Positions 46,817 to 53,903 of a stretch of 64,000 nucleotides of DNA are shown piece after piece; position 1 is the first letter of the stretch; each line of letters starts with the position of its first letter. Source of the stretch: Deltaproteobacteria bacterium (GTDB taxonomy: Bacteria > Myxococcota_A > Polyangia > GCA-2747355 > JADLHG01). Position numbers and translations under genes: made by a program. Where the stretch lies: positions 1 to 64,000 of the forward strand of contig JADLHG010000040.1 in NCBI GenBank assembly GCA_020848905.1. Direction: 5' to 3'. The notes below the pieces were generated by a model, which saw only the letters and a program-made list of their open reading frames with translations, searched no databases and was not told the origin of the DNA.

Positions 46817-47766
46817 ATTCCGTCGCCGGATTCGAAGCTCGAGTCCCGAGGAGCCTGCATCGCCACCCGGCTCCCCGGCGGCACGCTCCGCGTGAGCCAG
46901 ACGTTCCCGCCCACGACCGTGCCTCGGCCCACCGTGATGCGGCCGAGCACCGTGGCACCCGCGTAAATGATCACGTCGTCCTCGATGATCGGATGCCGCG
47001 GGATCCCCTTCACCAGGTGCCCCTTCTCGTCGGCGGGAAAGCTCTTCGCGCCCAGCGTCACGCCCTGGTAGAGCCGGACGCGCTCGCCGATCACGGCCGT
47101 CTCTCCGATCACCACGCCCGTACCGTGATCGATGAAGAAGCGCTCGCCGATCGTCGCCCCCGGATGAATGTCGATCCCGGTGATGCTGTGGGCGTGCTCG
47201 GCGATCATGCGCGGCAGGAGCGGCACGCCCAGACGCTGTAGCTCGTGGGCGATGCGGTAGTTCGTGATGGCGAGCAGCCCCGGGTAGCAGAAGATGATCT
47301 CTGCCGGCGAGGGAGCTGCCGGGTCCCCCTGGAAGGCCGCCTCTACGTCCAGGCCGAGCAGGCGCTGTACCTCGGGGAGTCGCGCGAGAAAGGTGTGCGT
47401 GACCTCCTGCGCCCGTTCGTCGCAGCGCTTGGGGTCGTACGGCTCCTGGCACGAGAAGGCGAGCCCTCGCCGCACCTGAAGCCGCAGGTTCCGCTGCACC
47501 CGGTCCAGCGTGTAGCCCAGGTGGTAGCGCAGCGTGGCGGGCCGCGCCTCCGCCGTACCGAAGTATCCGGGGAAGAGCACCGCCCGCAGCGCCTCGACGA
47601 GGTGCACGACCCCGTCCCGCGACGGAACGGGCTCGTGCGTCTCCTCGGCCGAGCGCATGAGGCCCGGGGGAGTGTGCGAGAGGGACTCCACGATCGACGC
47701 CAGCTCGGCCCCTTTCCCGACCGGTCCCTCCTCGGCCGGGAAACCCGATCCCGCCCCCTCGTGCAT
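46813..47766 (-). CDS. cysE: serine O-acetyltransferase (EpsC type)
   Basis: The product is 317 residues. The left-handed beta-helix domain contains GIDIHPGATIGERFFIDHGTGVVIGETAVIGERVRLYQGVTLGAKSF with the acceptor-site His-Gly and Asp-His motifs. It then runs RHPIIEDDVIIYAGATVLGRITVGRGTVVGGNVWLT. The long N-terminal helical domain (to about residue 180) is of the EpsC subtype rather than the short CysE. It makes O-acetylserine from serine and acetyl-CoA for cysteine synthesis. The start overlaps the cysK stop by one base (TGATG), so it is translated with cysK. Confidence 0.93.
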   Translation of the reverse strand: MHEGAGSGFPAEEGPVGKGAELASIVESLSHTPPGLMRSAEETHEPVPSRDGVVHLVEALRAVLFPGYFGTAEARPATLRYHLGYTLDRVQRNLRLQVRRGLAFSCQEPYDPKRCDERAQEVTHTFLARLPEVQRLLGLDVEAAFQGDPAAPSPAEIIFCYPGLLAITNYRIAHELQRLGVPLLPRMIAEHAHSITGIDIHPGATIGERFFIDHGTGVVIGETAVIGERVRLYQGVTLGAKSFPADEKGHLVKGIPRHPIIEDDVIIYAGATVLGRITVGRGTVVGGNVWLTRSVPPGSRVAMQAPRDSSFESGDGI

Positions 47767-48692
47767 CAGGCGTCCTCGAAGAGCCAGGTGCTGAGGTAGC
47801 GCTCACCCGTGGACGGCAGCACGGTGACGATCAGCTTGCCCTTGTTCTCCGGTCGCCGCGCCACCTGCACCGCCGCCCACACGGCGGCCCCCGAGGAGAT
47901 GCCCGCGAGAATGCCCTCCTCCTTGGCCAGGCGCCGCGCGAACTGGCCCGCGTCCTCGTGGCCGACCTGAATCACCTCGTCCACGAGGTCCATGCGCAGG
48001 ATCTCTGGCACGAAGCCGGCCCCGATCCCCTGGATCTTGTGCGGCCCGGGCGCCCCGCCCGACAGGACCGGCGAGCCCGTCGGCTCGACGGCGATGGCCT
48101 TGAAGGACGGGCGCCGCGGCTTGATCACCTCGGCCACCCCCGTGATGGTTCCACCCGTCCCCACCCCCGAGATGAGGAAGTCCACCTTGCCGTCGGTGTC
48201 CTTCCAGATCTCCTCGGCCGTCGTCTTGCGATGCACGTCGGGGTTCGCCGGGTTCTTGAACTGCTGGGGCATGAAGTAGGTGCGGTCGGCGTCCGCCATC
48301 TCCTGGGCCTTCCGGATCGCCCCGGGCATCCCCTCGGCACCCGGCGTCAGGACCAGCTCGGCGCCGAAGATCTTGAGCAGCTTGCGCCGCTCCAGGCTCA
48401 TGGTCTCGGGCATCACCAGCGTGCAGCGGTAGCCCTTCGCCGCCGCCACGAACGCCAGCGCGATGCCGGTATTGCCGCTCGTCGGTTCGAGGATGCGCAT
48501 GTCGCGGGACAGCCGCCCATCCCGCTCCGCCGCCTCGATCATCGCGAGTCCGATCCGGTCCTTGACGCTCGAACACGGGTTGAAGGACTCGAGCTTCGCC
48601 ACCACCTCCGCATGACATCCTTCGGTGAGCCGATTGAGGCGCACGAGAGGAGTCCGCCCGATCAGGTCCGCGATGCTGCTCGCCACGTTCAT
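47766..48692 (-). CDS. cysK: cysteine synthase A (O-acetylserine sulfhydrylase)
   Basis: This 308-residue PLP enzyme carries the Schiff-base Lys44 in [11 protein letters not shown], the phosphate-binding loop [10 protein letters not shown] and the substrate loop TSGNTGIAL. It makes cysteine from O-acetylserine and sulfide in the cytoplasm. The ATG at 48692 fits the family N-terminus ([18 protein letters not shown]). The downstream cysE overlaps it, so the two steps of cysteine synthesis are one operon. No cysteine-dependent riboswitch is visible. A GC hairpin lies in the leader. Confidence 0.96.
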   Translation of the reverse strand: MNVASSIADLIGRTPLVRLNRLTEGCHAEVVAKLESFNPCSSVKDRIGLAMIEAAERDGRLSRDMRILEPTSGNTGIALAFVAAAKGYRCTLVMPETMSLERRKLLKIFGAELVLTPGAEGMPGAIRKAQEMADADRTYFMPQQFKNPANPDVHRKTTAEEIWKDTDGKVDFLISGVGTGGTITGVAEVIKPRRPSFKAIAVEPTGSPVLSGGAPGPHKIQGIGAGFVPEILRMDLVDEVIQVGHEDAGQFARRLAKEEGILAGISSGAAVWAAVQVARRPENKGKLIVTVLPSTGERYLSTWLFEDA

Positions 48693-48729
48693 CCTGCTCT
48701 CCTTTGCTAGTCCTGTGCCCTGAGGGAGC

Positions 48730-48763
48730 CCCGGGGAGCCAAAGCCCCGGGAGCGCCATTGTA
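48730..48763 (-). promoter_or_regulatory. leader hairpin and candidate -10 box of cysK
   Basis: On the minus strand TACAAT (48763-48758) is a five-of-six -10 match. It is followed by a 7-bp GC stem CCCGGGG / CCCCGGG (48730-48736, 48745-48751) with an 8-base loop, about 40 bases before the ATG. The -35 is poor (TTGCGG, 20-base spacer). Confidence 0.4.
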
Positions 48764-48850
48764 GAGCCATTGGCGGGCGAACGCCGCAAGGAAAAGGCCC
48801 GGATGAGCAGCGGGCGAGAGGGGCGAGAGGGCGAGACGACGCGAACCGGG

Positions 48851-49855
48851 CTACTGGGCTACGCAGAGCCCGTTACGGCAGACCGGGTCGGGCACCAAGC
48901 GACATGGATAGGCGGGGCACATCAGCCGCACCGCCGCGCACTGCGCATCCCACGAGGCCTGGTTGGCGGTCGCCGTGGTCACGTTCAGCACGGCCGTCGG
49001 GCAGACCGTGCAGTAGCACTCGCCCGGGCTCGTCACGGGGCGATCGAAGGCGGTCCAGGTGCAGTCGGTATCCTTGGCGCACGAGAGCGGCGCCGGGGCG
49101 CTCTTCTTCACGCGCAGATAGAACTGGCTGCCAACCATCGTGCGTCCGCCGTCTCGCGTGGTTCGGGCCAGGCCGGCCACGATGACGCCGTCCCGCGTGA
49201 GCAGCGCCTCGTTCGCCTTCTGGAGCTGCTCCGGCGTGGCTCCCGCCGCGCGAAGATCGAGAGCGCTGAAGTCCATGGTGAGCGTCGAGTTGAGGCGCGG
49301 CCCATGGAGGTTGAAGCACGGGGCCTTGATGCAGCGGATCCCGTTGTCGGTCATGCGCCGAAAGATCCCCGTCGGCGCGTTGGCGCTGGCCGCTCGCCAC
49401 CCCTCGGAGGCCTTGAACTGGCCGAGCACCCAGGACCCGCCCCCGGAGCCGTAGGTGTGCGCCACCACGCGTCCGCGCAAAAGGCCGCGCCCCGAGGCCA
49501 CTTCCGCCTCGAAGCTCGCCGCGTCGCTCGCCGAGAGGCCCAGCGCCGAGAGCTCCAGCTCCGCCGCGTAGCACTCGGCGGCGTAGACTCCGTCGTGACA
49601 GCGCGTGGTGGTGCGGTTCAGGCGCTTCACGAAGTAGCCCCCGCAGAGCGGCGACATGCACTTGCGGAAGTCCCGCCGCACCGAGAAGTAGGTCGACGTG
49701 GAGTAGAGACTGTCGTCCTTGCCGTCGGCGCCCGTGAGCGCATCCGCCTCGAGCTGATCCTGGTCCGCGGGCTCCGATTCCGTCGCCCCGCAGCCCGCCA
49801 TCGCCAGCCCGCCCACCAGGCAGGCCGCCCACCCGATCATTCGCCATGCACGCAT
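48851..49855 (-). CDS. Cys-rich lipoprotein of a myxobacterial family (DUF6748-like)
   Basis: The product is 334 residues from the ATG at 49855. The lipobox is AMAGC (Cys22). The mature part has a patterned [21 protein letters not shown] block, a [13 protein letters not shown] segment, and near the end pairs of cysteines ([33 protein letters not shown]). These blocks occur, as I remember, in a lineage of myxobacterial secreted proteins of unknown function (DUF6748). Disulfides and surface location are inferred. It is followed 93 bases after the signal-peptide gene below. Confidence 0.7.
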   Translation of the reverse strand: MRAWRMIGWAACLVGGLAMAGCGATESEPADQDQLEADALTGADGKDDSLYSTSTYFSVRRDFRKCMSPLCGGYFVKRLNRTTTRCHDGVYAAECYAAELELSALGLSASDAASFEAEVASGRGLLRGRVVAHTYGSGGGSWVLGQFKASEGWRAASANAPTGIFRRMTDNGIRCIKAPCFNLHGPRLNSTLTMDFSALDLRAAGATPEQLQKANEALLTRDGVIVAGLARTTRDGGRTMVGSQFYLRVKKSAPAPLSCAKDTDCTWTAFDRPVTSPGECYCTVCPTAVLNVTTATANQASWDAQCAAVRLMCPAYPCRLVPDPVCRNGLCVAQ

Positions 49856-49948
49856 GAAACCCTCCGGTTGGTCGCCGCCGGGGCTTCTCCCACGAACAAC
49901 GACCGATGTCAACGCGCAGCGTCAACGTGACTCGGCCCCGGGGATCCC

Positions 49949-50743
49949 TCAGCGCGCCGGTCGCACCGCGTCCTCGAGGCCGCCGGCCGGAGGCGCACCG
50001 AGGAGCTGCTGCTCCCCCATGGCATTGAAGGCCTCCAGGCTCTGGCAGGCCACGCCGATCGTCCCCACCGCCTCGGTGCCGGCCCAGACCAGCTTCGGGA
50101 AGAGGTTGGCCGGCGAGCGCGAGCGCGTAACCCCGAAGGCGTGCGCGAACGGGACGTCGTCGGCTACCCGCGCGTGCAGCAGCCACCACATGCACCCGCC
50201 GTTCAACGGCTCCTGCGGGTGGCGCGTGCGGAAGTTCGGCTCGTCGGAACCCTCGGTGGCCCACCAGTTGAGCAGGTAGTTCACCCGCGCGGGCTGGAGC
50301 GCCAGCGCCGCGTAGTACCCGCCGTGCTGGGGCGAGTTGGAGGGATTCGGCTGGTTCACCCGTTCGGCGAAGCGGGACTGGCGCGCGGCCACGTAGCCGA
50401 ACTTCAGGTACGCGTCGCCACCCAGGCTGATCGTCGCGTGGATCGGATCGCCGGTGGTGCTGCGCCAGACCAGCGCCCCGTTCGCCACGCTGAAGAGCTC
50501 GGCGAAGCGCTGATACGTGTTCGGCAGGACCGGCACCACCTGGCGCTGGACCCGCCGCTCGGCCGTACCCGCGTTCACGGTGCGAATCGGCAGCCCGAAC
50601 TCGCGCGCGTACTGCTGCGTGAGCTCGGCGAGGCGACCGCGGCCCTGACCGCGGGCCTCGCCCCAGCCGCTGAACGTGACAGCGCACGCGGCGCCTCCCA
50701 GGAGAAGCAGGCGTCTGGCGGTCTGCAAGGCGGGTCGGGACAT
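49949..50743 (-). CDS. exported hypothetical protein
   Basis: The product is 264 residues from the ATG at 50743. The N-terminus (MSRPALQTARRLLLLGGAACAVTFSGWGEARG) is a signal peptide with twin Arg but without a full Tat consensus. Landmarks in the mature part are NSPQHGGYYAALALQPARVNYLLNWWATEG and CMWWLLHARVADDVPFAHAFGV. I do not recognise the family. It precedes the Cys-rich lipoprotein gene by 93 bases on the same strand; the two may be cotranscribed. Confidence 0.7.
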   Translation of the reverse strand: MSRPALQTARRLLLLGGAACAVTFSGWGEARGQGRGRLAELTQQYAREFGLPIRTVNAGTAERRVQRQVVPVLPNTYQRFAELFSVANGALVWRSTTGDPIHATISLGGDAYLKFGYVAARQSRFAERVNQPNPSNSPQHGGYYAALALQPARVNYLLNWWATEGSDEPNFRTRHPQEPLNGGCMWWLLHARVADDVPFAHAFGVTRSRSPANLFPKLVWAGTEAVGTIGVACQSLEAFNAMGEQQLLGAPPAGGLEDAVRPAR

Positions 50744-50928
50744 GGGACCTCCGCCCTCGGCCTTCGCAACTCGCGTGCCGGACCTTCGGACGGCTCCACC
50801 TCGCCTTGACGCGCACTTGACGGCCCGACGACCCGGTCGGGTCACCGATTTCTCGTCGGGGTCTTTGGGATTCGGAGCCGCGAGGAAGGGTCGGCCGAGG
50901 AGACGAGCTACTGCCCGCCGGCTACTGC

Positions 50929-51864
50929 CTACCGCGCGAGCCGCACGGGGTTCCTCGCGAAGCGGTCTCGGAGCGCGTCGAGCGCCTCGACGACGAGGCC
51001 CGAGGCCCGCGCCCTGGCCTGAGCGATCAGCCCGGGGGTCGCGGGAGCATCCACCACCAGCAGCCCATTCGAGGCCGCCTGGCGGACGTCGCCGCCGTGC
51101 TTCACGAAGGCCGCGACCAGCGCGCGGGCCGACGTCTCACGCACGGCCTGCTCCTCGCCCTTCGCCCACGCCCCCGAGGTTCGCCACGCGCCGGAGTTGC
51201 CGGCCTCCGCCAGGGCCTTGACCAGGACCTTCGCCCGCTCGGGATCCTCTTCCGCAGCGAGAACCTTCGCGAGCGCCTGCGTCGAGCGCAGACGCCGACA
51301 GCTCCCCATTCCCGAGTAGACCGCCATCCGTCGGGCCCCCTGCTCGCGCCCAGCCCGATCGAGCAACAGCGCCACGGAGGCATCGTCCCCGAGGCGTCCA
51401 AGGGCCTCCGCCACCGCGCGCACGAGCAGCGTCTCCGGCGCGAGCCAGAGCGCGGCGAGCACGGGCCGCGCACGCGCGTCCCGGATCGTGCCCACGGCCT
51501 CGACGAGCCCGAGTCGCAGCGCGAGCCACGCCGAGGCGTTCAGCTCCCCGCGGGGAGCCGCCTGGACCGCGAGCATCTCCAGCATCGGCCAGAGCGCCGT
51601 CGGGCCGATGGCCTTGAGCAGAGGAGAGATGGGAGCCACCGCGCCCCGCTTCCGCTGGTCGAGGCGGGCCACGTTCTTCCGCACGGCAGCCACCTGGGCG
51701 AACGCCTCCGGCTGCGTCCGCCGTGCCCGGGCGATCTCCGCGCGGAGCGCCGCCCAGTCGCGCGGCCCGAGGTCCTCCGGGCCAATCATCAGTCCCCGCG
51801 CCTGTGCCGAAGCCGCCACGCACGGGAGCAGTACCAAGGTCGCCATTCGAAGTGCACGCGTCAT
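50929..51864 (-). CDS. exported helical-repeat (HEAT-like) protein coupled to the PAD gene
   Basis: The product is 311 residues with a signal peptide (MTRALRMATLVLLPCVAASAQA). The body is a series of helix pairs such as WLALRLGLVEAVGTIRDARARPVLAAL, LLVRAVAEALGRLGDDASVALLL and RSTQALAKVLAAEEDPERAKVLVKALAEAGN, the pattern of HEAT-like repeats that form protein-binding solenoids. The ATG at 51864 overlaps the stop of the PAD gene (ATGA), so the two proteins are made in a fixed ratio. A scaffold or regulatory partner of the deiminase is plausible but unproven. Confidence 0.75.
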   Translation of the reverse strand: MTRALRMATLVLLPCVAASAQARGLMIGPEDLGPRDWAALRAEIARARRTQPEAFAQVAAVRKNVARLDQRKRGAVAPISPLLKAIGPTALWPMLEMLAVQAAPRGELNASAWLALRLGLVEAVGTIRDARARPVLAALWLAPETLLVRAVAEALGRLGDDASVALLLDRAGREQGARRMAVYSGMGSCRRLRSTQALAKVLAAEEDPERAKVLVKALAEAGNSGAWRTSGAWAKGEEQAVRETSARALVAAFVKHGGDVRQAASNGLLVVDAPATPGLIAQARARASGLVVEALDALRDRFARNPVRLAR

Positions 51865-53768
51865 CGGCCGCTCTCCCACCACTTGGCGCTCGGAATGGCC
51901 CGCGCCGTGTTCGTCGCGCAGTGAACCTCGCCCATGTTCCGGTGGTAGAGGTCCCAATTCTCGAGCCACTTGACCGCGACGCCGTGGGCCGCGAGAGCCT
52001 TCTCCATCTGGTCCTTGAAAACGTCGGTGCCGTCCACGACCGGACCGTGCGTCTCCGGAGCGATCACCGTGCCGTCCTTCACGTAGAAGAGGTTCACGGT
52101 GCCCGGCTGGTAGGCGACCGACAGGGCCGCCACGGGGTAGTGCAAGAACGGCAGCCGCACGATCTCGTCCTCGGTGAGTCCGGTCTCCTTCTTGAGGATC
52201 GCCAGCTGCGCATCTACCTCGGCGATGGCCTTCGTGGTCTCGGACATCACCTCGGTGTCGTTCAGGACCTGGTCCACCGACACCTCGGCCGGGACCTGCT
52301 GGTAGGTCCGCTCGTCGATCCAGTAGCGCCCCGTGAAGAGCTTCGCCCCGCCCTGCCCTTTCGTTTTGAGATCCTGCAGCATCTTCACCGCCATCGCTGG
52401 GTCGTTCACGATCAGCACCCACCCGCGAGGCGAGCCCGCCTTCTTCACGTAGGACAGCGTCTCGTCCACGTGCCCGACGAGCAGCCACGACGTGTCGAGA
52501 TAGATCGCCGGCTGCACCTTCTGCGAGGTCAGCATCGTGTCGAACGACCGATCGATGTGGAAGGTCGGGATGCTCCCCTGGATGCGGCGTCCCATCGGGT
52601 ACGACGCGCCGTCCATCGCGTACGGGGGCACCACCTCCAGATTGCCTGTGGAGTTGAGCGACTGCATGTCCTCCGGGGTGCTCTCGTCCACCTGCTGGAT
52701 CGCCGCCACGTCCTTGGTGCGCATCTCAAAGACCACCCGCCCCGCCGAGCGTAGGTAGCGCTTGCCCGTCATGGTCATCTCGACATTGGCCGACCGGAGC
52801 GCCACGCGCACCACGTGCTGTTCCCCGCCCGCCTTGGGCATCGACATGTAGCCGGTCTCGAAGAAGTCCTGCGTCCAGAGGTCGCTGACTCTGATCTCGA
52901 CGTGCGCAGGCCCGAGGCCCACGCCCGCGAGGAGGCCGGCCAGATCCTTGGTGAAGGCGGCCGACTCCGGGTCCCCCGGAACAGAGGTGACGTAGGTCGT
53001 CACCGGCTCAGTGAGGTGATGGAAGGTGATCACCGGCGCGACGCGGAGGCGCACGGTGTCAGAGCCCTTCAGCGGCGCCTTCCCGGCGCCCGCGGCGGGC
53101 GACTCCACTTCCAGCGTGACGTCCACAAACCCGTCCCAGACGCTCGCGTCGCGCACGATGTCCTTGGCCTCGATCCGGAGCTCCAGGCCCTGCCGCAGGT
53201 CGGCCTGCGACAGCTTCTCCTGCGCGGGGTTGAACAGCGCGTAGCTCCCTCCGCCCGTGGCGCGAAAGAGCCGCACCCTCGAGGAGGCGGCATCGGAGAT
53301 CACGAGCTTGCCCGTCGCCTGCGCGGGGGCCTTCGGCCAGGGGGCGACCTTGATCGTGGCCAGGTCCGCCAGGTCGTCCGGCCCGTTCACCTCCTCGTCG
53401 GCGGCGTCGTGGCACGCCGCCAGCTCGTCGTCGGGGGTCGACCTCGAGTAGGTGCAGCGCGACGTGTCGTCGTCGAGGTTCGCCAGGAAGATGGCGCCGT
53501 GCTTGCCGTCCCACGTCTCCTCGTCCTTGTCGTCGGCGGGATCGTCGAGCTTCACCACCCCGTCGCGGTTCACGTCGGCGCGGATGTCGACCACCGGCTG
53601 GTTCGGGTCGGGGGGAATCTTGGCGTCGGGGCGAACCGGCGCCGCGTCGTGGACCACCTGACCCGCGTCCGCCCCCGGTTGATTCGTACTCTGTGGGTTC
53701 CCGCACCCCCCGAAGACCAGCGCCGTGGCGAGGGGAAGCCACCAGGCACCGACTGCTCTTCTCGACAT
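51861..53768 (-). CDS. protein-arginine deiminase (PAD) lipoprotein, animal-like catalytic domain
   Basis: The product is 635 residues from the ATG at 53768, preceded by AAGGAG. The lipobox is VFGGC (Cys22), then a Pro/Asp linker. Residues 64-180 match the calcium-binding middle domain of animal PADs (RADVNRDGVVKLDDPAD, HGAIFLANLDDD). The catalytic domain has WTQD (Asp301), STGNLEVVPPY, VGHVDE (His433, Asp435) and GEVHC (Cys617). It ends AKWWESGR, like the FKWW ending of animal PADs, and Cys617 is 18 residues from the C-terminus, as Cys645 is in human PAD4. The animal N-terminal domain is absent. Calcium-dependent conversion of protein arginine to citrulline at the cell surface is predicted. 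Confidence 0.9.
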   Translation of the reverse strand: MSRRAVGAWWLPLATALVFGGCGNPQSTNQPGADAGQVVHDAAPVRPDAKIPPDPNQPVVDIRADVNRDGVVKLDDPADDKDEETWDGKHGAIFLANLDDDTSRCTYSRSTPDDELAACHDAADEEVNGPDDLADLATIKVAPWPKAPAQATGKLVISDAASSRVRLFRATGGGSYALFNPAQEKLSQADLRQGLELRIEAKDIVRDASVWDGFVDVTLEVESPAAGAGKAPLKGSDTVRLRVAPVITFHHLTEPVTTYVTSVPGDPESAAFTKDLAGLLAGVGLGPAHVEIRVSDLWTQDFFETGYMSMPKAGGEQHVVRVALRSANVEMTMTGKRYLRSAGRVVFEMRTKDVAAIQQVDESTPEDMQSLNSTGNLEVVPPYAMDGASYPMGRRIQGSIPTFHIDRSFDTMLTSQKVQPAIYLDTSWLLVGHVDETLSYVKKAGSPRGWVLIVNDPAMAVKMLQDLKTKGQGGAKLFTGRYWIDERTYQQVPAEVSVDQVLNDTEVMSETTKAIAEVDAQLAILKKETGLTEDEIVRLPFLHYPVAALSVAYQPGTVNLFYVKDGTVIAPETHGPVVDGTDVFKDQMEKALAAHGVAVKWLENWDLYHRNMGEVHCATNTARAIPSAKWWESGR

Positions 53769-53903
53769 CGCATCTCCTTCATGAGGACCAACTCGAAGCT
53801 GCTGCCTTCGGCCTGCGAGACTATGCATCGACTCACGGGCCTTGCAAGCACTGGGCGTGTTCGGCAGGATGGCGCCGCCAAACGACGGACCACGAGGCGG
53901 ACC

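Noticed and set aside
52815-53903. Plus-strand extension upstream of the GlmS-like Cys2
   Set aside because: The N-terminal Cys must follow the initiator Met for glutaminase activity, and the extension is antisense to PAD.
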